Shown piece by piece: positions 48,142 through 60,307 of a stretch of 64,000 nt of DNA. This DNA is from RPQJ01 sp963712815 (GTDB lineage: Bacteria; Pseudomonadota; Gammaproteobacteria; Steroidobacterales; Steroidobacteraceae), in the NCBI GenBank assembly GCA_963712815.1, contig CAVQJL010000014.1, forward strand, positions 52,819 to 116,818. Reading direction: 5' to 3'. The notes beneath the pieces were generated by a model, which searched no databases, was not told the DNA's origin, and saw only the letters and a program-made list of their open reading frames with translations. The number at the start of each line of letters is the position of its first letter. Position 1 is the first letter of the stretch. The position numbers and the translations under genes are program-made.

Positions 48142-49408
48142 CGTCCTCTCGCGTCGACCGGTCGTCGCCTGGGCGTTCTACGACTGGGCGAACTCGGCCT
48201 TCGCCACCACCGTCATGGCCGGGTTCTTCCCGGTATTCTTCAAGCAGTACTGGAACGCCGGCGTGGAGGTGACCGAGAGCACCTTCCGCCTCGGGCTCAC
48301 CAACGGCCTGTCGGCGCTCGTCATCGCGCTGCTCGCGCCGGTGCTCGGCGCCATCGCCGATCGCTCCAGCTCCCGCGTGCGACTGCTGATGACGGCGACC
48401 GTGCTCGGCTGCGCGGCCACTGCCGGCCTGGCGCTGGTGGGCGAGGGGCAGTGGCTCGCTGCGGCGCTCCTCTATTTCGCGGCCTCGCTTGGCTTCTGGG
48501 GCGGTATCGTGTTCAACGACTCGCTGCTGCTGCACGTGGCGGAGCACGAGGAGTACGACCTGGTCTCGGGCTTCGGCTACGCGCTCGGCTATCTCGGCGG
48601 CGGGCTGCTGTTCGCCGTCAACGTGCTCATGACGCTCCGGCCGCACTGGTTCGGCCTCGCCGATGCCGCCGAGGCAGTGCGCGTCTCGTTCGTGATGGTG
48701 GGGCTGTGGTGGCTGCTGTTCGCGCTGCCCTGCGCGTTCCTGGTGCGCGAGCGCGCGTCGGCTCCGAGGGTGCCGGCGTCCGAGGCGGTGCGCCAGGGCC
48801 TGCTCGAACTGCGGGGGACGCTGCGGGAGCTGGGCCGCTACCGCCACATCGTGCTGTTCCTCGCGGCCTACTGGCTCTACATCGACGGGGTCAACACCGT
48901 CATCAAGATGGCGGTGGACTACGGGCTGTCGCTGGGCTTCGATTCGTCGAACCTGGTCGCGGCGCTGCTGCTGACGCAGTTCGTCGCCTTCCCGGCGGCG
49001 CTCGCCTTCGGCTGGCTCGGCCGTCGCATCGGTCCGCGCCGGGGCATCTTCCTGGCACTCAGCGTCTACGTCGGCGCGACCGTCTACGCCTATTTCATCG
49101 AGGGCGTGCGGGACTTCTTCGTGCTCGCGGTCGTGATCGGGCTGGTGCAGGGCGGCATCCAGTCGCTGAGCCGCTCGTACTTCGGGCGGCTGGTGCCCGA
49201 GGGCAAGTCGTCCGAGTTCTTCGGCTTCTACAACATGATGGGCAAGTTCGCGGCGGTGCTGGGACCGCTGCTCACCGGAATCGTGGCGCGGGCGACGGGC
49301 GATCCGCGGCTGTCGATCCTCTCGATCGTGGTGCTGTTCATCGGCGGCGGCGTGCTGCTCGTGGTCGCGGCGCGGGCCGAGCGGCGCGCGGCCGCAGCGG
49401 CGGCGTGA
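48116..49408 (+). CDS. UMF1-type MFS transporter
   Basis: A 430-residue protein with about twelve membrane helices. The N-terminal AWAFYDWANSAFATTVM is characteristic of the UMF1 (Atg22-like) MFS family; ADRSSSRVRLL is the loop 2-3 motif. Substrate unknown; related fungal Atg22 exports amino acids from the vacuole, but transfer of that role is not justified. Its GTG start overlaps prfC by 26 nt. Confidence 0.9.
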
Positions 49409-49427
49409 GGCGGCGGCGGCGAACGGC

Positions 49428-49433
49428 TACAAT
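49428..49433 (+). promoter_or_regulatory. Candidate -10 for glyA
   Basis: TACAAT (5 of 6 consensus bases) lies 32 bp before the glyA ATG, which is preceded by GGAG at 49451-49454 as a good ribosome site. The -35 position is weak. Confidence 0.42.
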
Positions 49434-49459
49434 TGCGGGCCCCCGACCTTGGAGTGTCC

Positions 49460-50713
49460 ATGTTCCCCTCCAGCATGAAGATCGCCGGGTTCGACCCCGA
49501 ACTCGCGACTGCGCTCGAGCACGAGCGCGTCCGCCAGGAAGACCACATCGAACTGATCGCCTCCGAGAACTACGCAAGTCCGCGCGTGCTCGAGGCGCAG
49601 GGGTCCGTCCTCACCAACAAGTACGCCGAGGGGTATCCCGGCAAGCGCTACTACGGCGGCTGCGAGCACGTGGACGTGGCCGAGCAGCTGGCCATCGACC
49701 GCGCGAAGCAGCTCTTCGGCGCGGACTACGCGAACGTCCAGCCGCATTCGGGCTCGCAGGCCAATGCCGCGGCCTACCTCGCGCTCATGCAGCCGGGGGA
49801 CACGCTGCTCGGCATGAGCCTCGACCACGGCGGCCACCTCACGCACGGTGCCAAGGTCAATTTCTCGGGCAAGATCTTCAAGGCCGTTCAGTACGGGCTC
49901 GATCCGGCCACCGGCGAGATCGACTACGCCGAGGTCGGGCGCCTCGCCCGCGAGCACCGGCCGAGGATGATCATCGCCGGCTTCTCGGCCTACTCGCGCG
50001 TGATCGACTGGGCGCGCTTCCGGGCGATCGCGGACGAGGTCGGGGCGTATTTCCTGGTGGACATGGCCCACGTCGCCGGTCTCGTGGCGGCGGGTGAGTA
50101 CCCGAATCCGGTGCCCTACGCCGACGTGGTGACGACCACCACCCACAAGACGCTGCGCGGCCCGCGCGGCGGCCTGATCCTCGCCCGCGCCAACGACGAG
50201 CTCACGAAGAAGTTCAACTCGCTCATCTTCCCGGGCACGCAGGGCGGGCCGCTGATGCACGTGATCGCGGCCAAGGCCGTCGCATTCCTCGAGGCCCTGC
50301 AGCCGGAGTTCAAGGACTACCAGAGGCAGGTCGTCGCCAACGCCCGCGCCATGGCGGGCGCGCTTAGGGCGCGCGGCGTGAAGATCGTCTCCGGCGGCAC
50401 CGACAACCACCTGTTCCTGGTGGACCTCGTCGAGCGCAGCTACACCGGCAAGGACGCCGACGCTGCGCTCGGCCGCGCGCACATCACGGTCAACAAGAAC
50501 ACCGTGCCGAACGACCCGCGCTCGCCGTTCGTCACGAGCGGACTGCGCATCGGCACCCCGGCCGTCACGACCCGCGGCTTCCGGGAGGCGGAGGTCACCG
50601 AGCTCGCGGGCTGGATCGCCGACGTGCTCGAGGACGTGGGCGACGAGGCGGTGATCGAGCGCACGCGTCGTGCGGTGCTCGAGATCTGCCGGCGCTTTCC
50701 CGTCTACGGCTGA
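49460..50713 (+). CDS. glyA: Serine hydroxymethyltransferase
   Basis: A 417-residue PLP enzyme interconverting serine and glycine with tetrahydrofolate, the main one-carbon source. The PLP lysine is Lys230 in TTTTHKTLRGPRGG; NVQPHSGSQAN and DMAHVAGL are other active-site blocks. Length equals E. coli GlyA. It is followed by nrdR, ribD and ribE, a common gammaproteobacterial order. Confidence 0.97.
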   Translation: MFPSSMKIAGFDPELATALEHERVRQEDHIELIASENYASPRVLEAQGSVLTNKYAEGYPGKRYYGGCEHVDVAEQLAIDRAKQLFGADYANVQPHSGSQANAAAYLALMQPGDTLLGMSLDHGGHLTHGAKVNFSGKIFKAVQYGLDPATGEIDYAEVGRLAREHRPRMIIAGFSAYSRVIDWARFRAIADEVGAYFLVDMAHVAGLVAAGEYPNPVPYADVVTTTTHKTLRGPRGGLILARANDELTKKFNSLIFPGTQGGPLMHVIAAKAVAFLEALQPEFKDYQRQVVANARAMAGALRARGVKIVSGGTDNHLFLVDLVERSYTGKDADAALGRAHITVNKNTVPNDPRSPFVTSGLRIGTPAVTTRGFREAEVTELAGWIADVLEDVGDEAVIERTRRAVLEICRRFPVYG

Positions 50714-50739
50714 GCCGGCGCGTCTGAGGCTCCCCGGCG

Positions 50740-51261
50740 ATGCACTGCCCGTTCTGCACGCACGAGGAGACCAAGGTGATCGATTCCCGGCTCGCGGCCG
50801 AGGGCCAGCAGGTGCGCCGCCGCCGCGAGTGCCTGCAGTGCGGCGAGCGCTTCACGACCTTCGAGTCCGCGGAGCTCGTCATGCCGCGCGTCGTCAAGAG
50901 CGATGCCACCCGCGAGCCCTTCGACGAGGCAAAGCTGCGGTCGGGGATGCTCAAGGCGCTGGAGAAGCGTCCCGTGTCGAGTGACGCGGTGGACGCCGCG
51001 GTGAACCACGTCTGCCACCGGCTGCGGACCCTGGGCGAGCGGGAGGTGCCGGCGCGACTGGTGGGCGAGCTCGTCATGGACGAGTTGCACCGGCTCGACG
51101 AGGTCGCCTACGTCCGCTTCGCCTCGGTGTACCGCAGCTTCCAGGACGTGGACGCATTTCGCGAGGAAATCGACCGGCTGCGCCAGCGGCGCCCGCGCAC
51201 GGTCGAGGACCTGCAGCTCGGCCTCTGGTCGCAACCCGAACCCGGCGGACGGCGCAAGTGA
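50740..51261 (+). CDS. nrdR: Transcriptional repressor NrdR
   Basis: A 173-residue repressor of ribonucleotide reductase genes. The zinc ribbon has Cys3, Cys6, Cys31 and Cys34; the ATP-cone domain (about 49-139) senses ATP/dATP. RRRECLQCGERFTTFE is diagnostic. The ATG at 50740 lies 26 bp after glyA and the stop overlaps the ribD GTG by 4 nt. No NrdR box pair was recognised in the window. Confidence 0.97.
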   Translation: MHCPFCTHEETKVIDSRLAAEGQQVRRRRECLQCGERFTTFESAELVMPRVVKSDATREPFDEAKLRSGMLKALEKRPVSSDAVDAAVNHVCHRLRTLGEREVPARLVGELVMDELHRLDEVAYVRFASVYRSFQDVDAFREEIDRLRQRRPRTVEDLQLGLWSQPEPGGRRK

Positions 51262-52375
51262 CGGTTTTTACCGCCGACGATCACCATCACATGGTGCGGG
51301 CGCTCGAGCTCGCCCGCCTGGGGCTGAACTCGACGCCGCCGAACCCGAGCGTGGGCTGCGTGCTGGTGCGCTGGGGCCAGGTCGTGGGAGAGGGCTTCCA
51401 CCATCGCACCGGCGAGCCGCACGCCGAGATCGTCGCGCTGCATGAAGCCGGCGGCGCCGCCCGCGGGGCCACGGCCTACGTGACGCTCGAGCCCTGCTCG
51501 CACCACGGGCGCACGCCGCCGTGCACCGATGCGCTGATCGCGGCAGGGGTGCGTCGCCTCGTCGTCGCCATGCGCGACCCCAATCCGCGCGTGGACGGCT
51601 CGGCCTCGCGCGACTGGAGCGGGCCGGCGTCGCGACCGCGCACGGTCTGCTGGCGGGGGAGGCTGCGGAGATCAACCGCGGCTTCGTGCGCCGCATGCTC
51701 AGCGGCCGGCCCTGGGTGACCCTGAAGCTCGGCGCCAGCCTCGACGGGCGCACGGCGCTCGCCGATGGCACCAGCAAGTGGATCACGGGCGACCGGGCGC
51801 GGGCCGACGTGCAGCGCCTGAGGGCCCGGGCCTCGGCCATCGTGACCGGCAGCGGCACGGTGCTGGCCGACGACCCGATGCTCACCGTGCGTGATCCCGA
51901 GCTCGAGATGCGCGGCCGGCGGCCGCTGCGCGTGGTGCTCGACTCGCAGTTGCGCACGCCCGCCGATGCCCAGCTGCTGAGCTTCGCGGGCTCCACCCTG
52001 ATCCTCACCCGCGAGGCCGACTCGCCGCTGGCTGTCGCCCTGCGGGAGGGCGGCGCGCGGGTCGAGGCGGTGCGCAGCGCCGAGCAGGGCCTGGACCTCG
52101 AGGCGGTGCTCGACCGGCTCGGCGAACTCGAGTGCAACGAGGTGCTGGTCGAGGCGGGGCCCACGCTCGCGGGCGAGTTCGTGCGTCACGGTCTCGTCGA
52201 CGAGATCGTCGTGTACATGGCGCCGGTGGTGCTCGGCAGCGCGGCACGGAGCCTCTTCAACCTGCCGTCGCTGTCGCGCATGTGCGACCGTTGCGAGTTC
52301 GAGTGGCGCGACGTGGCGCGGATCGGCGATGACCTCAGGCTCACGCTGCGGCCGAGGACACGGGGAGAGGACTGA
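51258..52375 (+). pseudogene. ribD: ribD (deaminase/reductase), interrupted by a one-base frameshift
   Basis: The bifunctional riboflavin enzyme: an N-terminal cytidine-deaminase-like domain with zinc ligands His55 (HAE), Cys80 and Cys89 (PCSHHGRTPPC), and a C-terminal NADPH-dependent reductase (from about TLKLGASLDGRTALADG). Reading frame 1 fails after RVDGS at about 51,600 and the homologous sequence resumes (GLARLERAGV) in another frame to the stop at 52,375. One added G at 51,602-51,603 restores a continuous protein, and the mirrored copy has that extra G (GGG). A sequencing or assembly deletion is therefore much more likely than a real mutation. Confidence 0.9.
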
Positions 52376-52813
52376 TGTTCACCGGAATCGTGCAAGGCGT
52401 GGGACGAGTGCGGTCGGTCGAGCCGCGCGGCGGCGACGTGCGGATGTGGATCGGCACCGGGGGCGTGCCGCTCGGGGACGTCGCGATCGGAGGCAGCATC
52501 GCCGTGAACGGCTGCTGCCTGACGGCCGTCGAACTCGAGCCTGCCGCTTTCGCGGCCGACCTGTCGCGCGAGACGCTGTCGCTCACGACGTCGGGTCAGT
52601 GGTCGCCCGGCACACCGGTCAACCTCGAAAAGGCGCTCACGGCCGGCCAGGCGCTCGGCGGGCACTACGTCACCGGGCACGTCGACGGCGTCGGGCAGGT
52701 GGTTGCCCGGCACGACGACGCGCGCTCGGTACGAGTCGGGTTCGAGGTGCCGCCCGAGCTCGCCCGATACGTGGCGCGCAAGGGTTCGATCTGCATCGAC
52801 GGCGTGAGTCTCA
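52375..52813 (+). pseudogene. ribE: ribE (riboflavin synthase alpha), truncated at the palindrome centre
   Basis: Begins MFTGIVQGVG at an ATG overlapping the ribD stop by 1 nt. The first lumazine-binding repeat is complete and the second runs to KGSICIDGVSL, about 146 of the usual 200 or more residues. At this point the sequence folds back on itself and the frame continues only into reverse-complement sequence. The true 3' end and the following rib genes are not in the window. Confidence 0.92.
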
Positions 52814-52841
52814 TCGAAAGAACCGTGAGACTCACGCCGTC
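52798..52841. other. Centre of the giant palindrome
   Basis: GACGGCGTGAGTCTCA (52798-52813) and its perfect reverse complement (52826-52841) flank the 12-nt loop TCGAAAGAACCG. Such an abrupt, almost spacerless turn inside ribE is typical of a fold-back read or misjoin. Confidence 0.95.
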
Positions 52842-53242
52842 AAAGCTTGCGCGCCACGTATCGGGCGAAGTTTCGGGCGGCACCCGACTCGTACCGAGCG
52901 CGCGTCGTCGTGCCGGGCAACCACCTGCCGACGCCGTCGACGTGCCCGGTGGCGTCGTGCCCGCCGAGCGCCTGGCCGGCCGTGAGCGCCTTTTCCGAGG
53001 TTGACCGGTGTGCCGGGCGACCACTGACCCGACGTCGTGAGCGACAGCGTCTGCGCGCGACAGGTCGGCCGCGAAAGCGGCAGGCTCGTACGACGGCCGG
53101 TCCAGGCAGCAGCCGTTCGGCGATGCTGCTCCCGATCGCGACGTCCCCGAGCGGCACGCCGGTGCCGATCCACATCCGCACGTCGCCGCCGCGCGGCTCG
53201 ACCGACCGCACTCGTCCCACGCCTTGCACGATTCCAGTGATC
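52826..53242 (-). pseudogene. ribE: ribE fragment, degraded mirror copy
   Basis: Mirror of the truncated ribE at 52,375. Pieces such as GIVQGVGRVRSVEPRGGDVRM are readable but in several frames, with multi-base gaps close to the centre (for example the segment encoding KGSICI is lost). The right boundary is approximate because the ribD/ribE junction itself is eroded. Confidence 0.85.
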
Positions 53243-54317
53243 TCGTCCTCTCCCGTCCTCGGCCGCAGCGTGAGCCTGAGGTCATGGCCGTCCGCGCCAC
53301 GTCGCGCCACTCGAACTCGCAACGGTCGCACATGCGCGACAGCGACGGCAGGTTGAAGAGGCTCCGTGCCGCGCTGCCGAGCACCACCGGCGCGGTGTAC
53401 ACGACGATCTCGTCGACGAGACCGTGACGCACGAGAACGACGTGGGCCCCGCCTCGACCAGCACCTCGTTGCACTCGAGTTCGCCGAGCCGGTCGAGCAC
53501 CACCTCGAGGTCCAGGCCCTGCTCGGCGCTGCGCACCGCCTCGACCCGCGCGCCGCCCTCCCGCAGGGCGACAGCCAGCGGCGAGTCGGCCTCGCGGGTG
53601 AGGATGGGGTGGAGCCCGCGAAGCTCAGCAGCTGGGCATGGGCGGGCGTGCGCAACTGCGAGTCGAGCACCGCGCGCGGCCGCCGCACGCCGTAGGGTTC
53701 GGGATCACGCACGGTGAGCATCGGGTCGTGGGCCAGCACGTGCCGCTGCCGGTCACGATGGCCGAGGCCCGGGCCCTCAGGCGCTGCACGTCGGCCCGCG
53801 CCCGGTCGCCCGTGATCCACTTGCTGGTGCCATAGGAGCGCCGTGCGCCCGTCGAGGCTGGCGCCGAGCTTCAGGGTCCGCGGCCGCCGCTGAGCATGCG
53901 GCGCGCGAAGCCGCGGTTGATCTCCGCAGCCTCCCCGCCAGCGGCCGTCTGCGCGGTCGCGACGCCGGCCCGCTCCCGAGGCCCGAGCCGTCCACGCGCG
54001 GATTGGGCGCGCATGGCGACGACGAGGCGACGCAACCTGCCGCGACCAGCGCGTCGTTGCACGGCGGCGCTGCGCCCCAGCGGGCTCGACGTCAGCGTGG
54101 CCGTGGCCCCGCGGCGGCGCGGCCACTTCCATGCAGCGCGACATCTCGGCGTGCGGCTCGCCGGGGCTGTGGTGGAAGCCCTCTCCCACGACCTCGGCCC
54201 CAGCGCACCAGCACGCAGCCCACGCTCGGGTTCGGCGGCGTCGAGTTCAGCCCCAGGCGGGCGAGCTCGAGCGCCCGCACCATGTGATGGTGATCGTCGG
54301 CGGATGAAAACCGTCAC
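53242..54317 (-). pseudogene. ribD: ribD, degraded mirror copy
   Basis: Mirror of 51,258-52,375 with many single and multi-base deletions, so no continuous frame. It nevertheless keeps the GGG (CCC on this strand, near 53,982) that is GG in the left copy and breaks ribD there. The 3' boundary is approximate. Confidence 0.85.
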
Positions 54318-54822
54318 TTGCGCCGTCCGCCGGGTTGGGTTGCGACCAGGACCAAGCTGCAGGTCCTCGACCTGCGCGGCACGGTCGATTTCCTCGCGAA
54401 ATGCGTCCACGTCCTGGAAGCTGCGGTACACCGAGGCGAAGCGGACGTAGGCGACCTCGTCGAGCCGTGCAACTCGTCCATGACGAGTTCGCCCACCAGT
54501 CGCGCCCGGCCTCCCGCTCGCCCGGGTCCGCAGCCGGTGGCAGACGTGGTTCACCGCGGCGTCCACCGCGTCACTCGACACGGGACGCTTCTCCAGCGCC
54601 TTGAGCATCCCCGACCGCAGCTTTTGCCTGCGCGTCGAAGGGCTCACAGGGTGGCATCGCTCGACGACGCGCGGCATAACAAGGGTACCCCGCGGACTCG
54701 AAGGTAGTAAAGCGCTCGCCGCACTGCAGGCACTCGCGGCGGCGGCGGCGCCTGCTGGCCCTCGGCCGCGAGCCGGGAATCGATCACCTTGGTCTCCTCG
54801 TGCGTGCAGACGGGCAGTGCAT
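54314..54822 (-). pseudogene. nrdR: nrdR, degraded mirror copy
   Basis: Mirror of 50,740-51,261, 13 bases shorter and frameshifted several times; readable stretches include KLRSGMLKALEKRPVSSDAV and AYVRFASVYRSFQDVDAF. Start ATG and stop positions are conserved. Confidence 0.85.
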
Positions 54823-54848
54823 CGCCGGGGAGCCTCAGACGCGCCGGC

Positions 54849-56099
54849 TCAGCCGTAGACGGGAAAGCGCCGGCACATCTCGAGCACCGCGCGACGCGTG
54901 CGCGGGATCACCGCCTCGTCGCCGGCGTGCTCGAGCACGTCGGCGATCCAGCCGGCGAGCTCGGTGACCTCCGCCTCCGGAAGCCGCGGGTGGTGAGCGC
55001 CGGCGTGCCGATGCGCAGGCCGCTGGTGACGAACGGCGGGCGCGGGTCGTTCGGCACGGTGTTCTTGTTGACGGTGATGTGCGCGCGGCCGAGCGCGGCC
55101 TCGGCGTCCTTGCCGGTGAGCTGCGCTCGCGAGGTCGACCAGCATCAGGTGGTTGTCGGTGCCGCCGGAGACGATGGTGAACGCCGCGCGCCATGAGCGC
55201 GCCCGCCAGGGCGCTGGGCGTTGGCGACCACCTGCCGCGGTAGTCCTTGAACTACGGCTGCAGGGCCTCGTGGAACGCGACGGCCTTGGCCGCGATCACG
55301 TGCATCAGCGGCCGCCCTGGATGCCGGGGAAGATGATCGTGTTGAACTTCTTCGTGTGCTCGTCGTTGGCGCGGGCGAGGATCAGGCCGCCGCGCGGGCC
55401 GCGCAGGGTCTTGTGGGTGGTGGTGGTGACGACGTCGGCGTAGGGCACCGGGCTCGGGTACGCACCCGCCGCGACCAGGCCGGCGATGTGGGCCATGTCG
55501 ACGAGGCAGACCGCCCCGACCTCGTCCGCGATCGCCGCGGAAGCGCGCGAAGTCGATCATGCGCGAGTAGGCGGAGGCGCCGGCGATGATGATGCGCGGC
55601 CGGTGCTCGCGGGCGAGGCGCGCGACCTCGTCGTAGTCGATCTCGCCGGTGGCCGGATCGACCCCGTACTGAACGGCCTTGAAGATCGGCCCGAGAAATT
55701 GACCGGGGCACCGTGCGTGAGGTGGCCGCCGTGGTCGAGGCTCATGCCGAGCAGCGTGTCGCCCGGCTGCAGAAGCGCCAGGTAGGCGGCCGGCATTGGC
55801 CTGCGAGCCCGAATGCGGCTGGACGTTCGCGTGGTCCGCGCCGAAGAGCTGCTTCGCGCGCTCGATGGCCAGGTTCTCGGCCACGTCGACGTACTCGCAG
55901 CCGCCGTAGTAGCGCTTGCCCGGATACCCCTCGGCGTACTTGTTGGTGAGGACGGAGCCCTGCGCCTCGAGCACGCGCGGACGGCGAAGTTCTCGGAGGC
56001 GATCAGTTCGATGTGGTCTTCCTGGCGGACGCGCTCGTGCTCGAGCGCAGTCGCGAGTTCGGGGTCGAACCCGGCGATCTTCATGCTGGAGGGGAACAT
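54849..56099 (-). pseudogene. glyA: glyA, mirror copy, frameshifted and diverged
   Basis: Mirror of 49,460-50,713. The first 110 bases (down to 55,992) are identical to the left arm, then frameshifts begin at the IASEN segment. Besides indels there are conservative replacements such as VAAGEYPNP to VAAGAYPSP, MAHVAGL to MAHIAGL and FNSLIFPG to FNTIIFPG, which look like strain divergence rather than read error. Confidence 0.88.
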
Positions 56100-56150
56100 G
56101 GACACTCCAAGGTCGGGGGCCCGCAATTGTAGCCGTTCGCCGCCGCCGCC

Positions 56151-57417
56151 TCACGCCGCCGCTGCGGCCGCGCGCCGCTCGGCCCGCGCCGCGACCACGA
56201 GCAGCACGCCGCCGCCGATGAACAGCACCACGATCGAGAGGATCGACAGCCGCGGATCGCCCGTCGCCCGCGCCACGATTCCGGTGAGCAGCGGTCCCAG
56301 CACCGCCGCGAACTTGCCCATCATGTTGTAGAAGCCGAAGAACTCGGACGACTTGCCCTCGGGCACCAGCCGCCCGAAGTACGAGCGGCTCAGCGACTGG
56401 ATGCCGCCCTGCACCAGCCCGATCACGACCGCGAGCACGAAGAAGTCCCGCACGCCCTCGATGAAATAGGCGTAGACGGTCGCGCCGACGTAGACGCTGA
56501 GTGCCAGGAAGATGCCCCGGCGCGGACCGATGCGACGGCCGAGCCAGCCGAAGGCGAGCGCCGCCGGGAAGGCGACGAACTGCGTCAGCAGCAGCGCCGC
56601 GACCAGGTTCGACGAATCGAAGCCCAGCGACAGCCCGTAGTCCACCGCCATCTTGATGACGGTGTTGACCCCGTCGATGTAGAGCCAGTAGGCCGCGAGG
56701 AACAGCACGATGTGGCGGTAGCGGCCCAGCTCCCGCAGCGTCCCCCGCAGTTCGAGCAGGCCCTGGCGCACCGCCTCGGACGCCGGCACCCTCGGAGCCG
56801 ACGCGCGCTCGCGCACCAGGAACGCGCAGGGCAGCGCGAACAGCAGCCACCACAGCCCCACCATCACGAACGAGACGCGCACTGCCTCGGCGGCATCGGC
56901 GAGGCCGAACCAGTGCGGCCGGAGCGTCATGAGCACGTTGACGGCGAACAGCAGCCCGCCGCCGAGATAGCCGAGCGCGTAGCCGAAGCCCGATACCAGG
57001 TCGTACTCCTCGTGCTCCGCCACGTGCAGCAGCAGCGAGTCGTTGAACACGATACCGCCCCAGAAGCCAAGCGAGGCCGCGAAATAGAGGAGCGCCGCAG
57101 CGAGCCACTGCCCCTCGCCCACCAGCGCCAGGCCGGCAGTGGCCGCGCAGCCGAGCACGGTCGCCGTCATCAGCAGTCGCACGCGGGAGCTGGAGCGATC
57201 GGCGATGGCGCCGAGCACCGGCGCGAGCAGCGCGATGACGAGCGCCGACAGGCCGTTGGTGAGCCCGAGGCGGAAGGTGCTCTCGGTCACCTCCACGCCG
57301 GCGTTCCAGTACTGCTTGAAGAATACCGGGAAGAACCCGGCCATGACGGTGGTGGCGAAGGCCGAGTTCGCCCAGTCGTAGAACGCCCAGGCGACGACCG
57401 GTCGACGCGAGAGGACG

Positions 57418-57443
<26 letters not shown>
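56151..57443 (-). CDS. UMF1-type MFS transporter, mirror copy
   Basis: Intact mirror of 48,116-49,408, encoding the same 430 residues; at least one silent base difference was seen. Probably an assembly duplicate, so not an independent gene. Confidence 0.8.
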
Positions 57444-59013
<1,570 letters not shown>

Positions 59014-59053
59014 CGGTCGGGGCCGGTCGGTCGCGAAAGGGAGCGGGATTCTA

Positions 59054-59563
59054 TCAGGCCGGCTCCCCCGCCCGGCCGGCGGCCAGGTCGAGCTTGAGCA
59101 CGAGCGCGTCCTCGCGACCGCCCTCCGCCTGGTAGTAGCCCTTGCGCCGGCCGACCTGGACGAAGCGTTCCGACTCGTAGAGCGCGATGGCACGTGGGTT
59201 GGACGGCCGCACCTCGAGGAACATCGCTTCCATGCCCGCCTGCCGCGCCCGCTCGATGCACAGTCGCAGCATCCGCCGGCCCACGCCCCTGTTGCGCACG
59301 TCGCGGCGCACGCAGAGGTTGAGAAGGTGCGATTCGCCCGCGCCCATGGCGACGATGCCGTAGCCGACGATCTCGCCGTCCAGTTCGGCAACCCGGCACA
59401 GGTAGCCCACGCGCAGGCAGTCGCGGAAGATTCCCTCGCTCCATGGAAAGGGGTAAGTGGACCGCTCCACCGCCGCCACCGCAGGCAGGTCACCGGGCGC
59501 CATGCCGCGGAATCGCACCAGGCGCGGGCGCGTGTGCGGGCCCGCCCCCGCGGCGGCGCTCAC
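59054..59563 (-). CDS. rimI: RimI N-acetyltransferase, mirror copy
   Basis: Intact mirror of 45,996-46,505 with the same 169-residue product and the same GTG overlap with the glycosylase gene. Likely an assembly duplicate. Confidence 0.8.
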   Translation of the reverse strand: MSAAAGAGPHTRPRLVRFRGMAPGDLPAVAAVERSTYPFPWSEGIFRDCLRVGYLCRVAELDGEIVGYGIVAMGAGESHLLNLCVRRDVRNRGVGRRMLRLCIERARQAGMEAMFLEVRPSNPRAIALYESERFVQVGRRKGYYQAEGGREDALVLKLDLAAGRAGEPA

Positions 59564-60294
59564 GGCAGCACCCGCTCGCCGCGCTCGATGCGCTGGAATA
59601 CCTGCCGCGCGAACAACAGGTCCTGCCAGGCCTTGCGCTTCTCCGCCGGGCTGCGCAGCAGGTAGGCTGGATGATAGGTAACGACCAGCGGCCAGGCGCG
59701 GGGCCCGAGCGCGTGGATCTGGCCGCGTAGCCGTGCGAGCGGCACGTCGGTCGCGAGCAGGTTCTGCGCGGCGATGCGCCCGACCGCGATCACGAGGGCC
59801 GGCGCCACCAGCTCGATCTGCCGGTCGAGGTAGCCGCGGCAGTGCGCCGCCTCGTCGGGTCGCGGATCGCGGTTGCCAGGCGGACGGCACTTGAGCACGT
59901 TGGCGATGTAGACGTCCTCGCGCCTGAAGCCGATCGCCTTGAGCATGGACGTGAGCAACTGGCCCGCGCGCCCGACGAAAGGCTCGCCCCGCTTGTCTTC
60001 CTCCGCGCCGGGCGCCTCGCCGACGAAAATCCAGCGCGCCCTGGGGTTGCCGACGCCGAACACGGTCTGGGTGCGCGTCTCGCTGAGCGCGCAGCGCGTG
60101 CAGGCGGCCACGGTCGCCCGCAACTCATCCCAGTCGAGGCCCGAGTCGGGCGCCGGCGGCCCAGGCGCGACGGCGCAAACTGCCGCATCACCCGCAGGCT
60201 CGGGCGCCGCTACCGCCGCGGACGGCAGCGAACGGCGCACGTACACGTCCACGCCGAGCGCCTCGAGGTAAGCGAGCCTGCGACTGTCGGTCAT
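59560..60294 (-). CDS. Family 4 uracil-DNA glycosylase, mirror copy
   Basis: Intact mirror of 45,265-45,999 with an identical product, including the four cluster cysteines. Likely an assembly duplicate. Confidence 0.8.
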   Translation of the reverse strand: MTDSRRLAYLEALGVDVYVRRSLPSAAVAAPEPAGDAAVCAVAPGPPAPDSGLDWDELRATVAACTRCALSETRTQTVFGVGNPRARWIFVGEAPGAEEDKRGEPFVGRAGQLLTSMLKAIGFRREDVYIANVLKCRPPGNRDPRPDEAAHCRGYLDRQIELVAPALVIAVGRIAAQNLLATDVPLARLRGQIHALGPRAWPLVVTYHPAYLLRSPAEKRKAWQDLLFARQVFQRIERGERVLP

Positions 60295-60307
60295 GGGCGG
60301 GCTCCCG

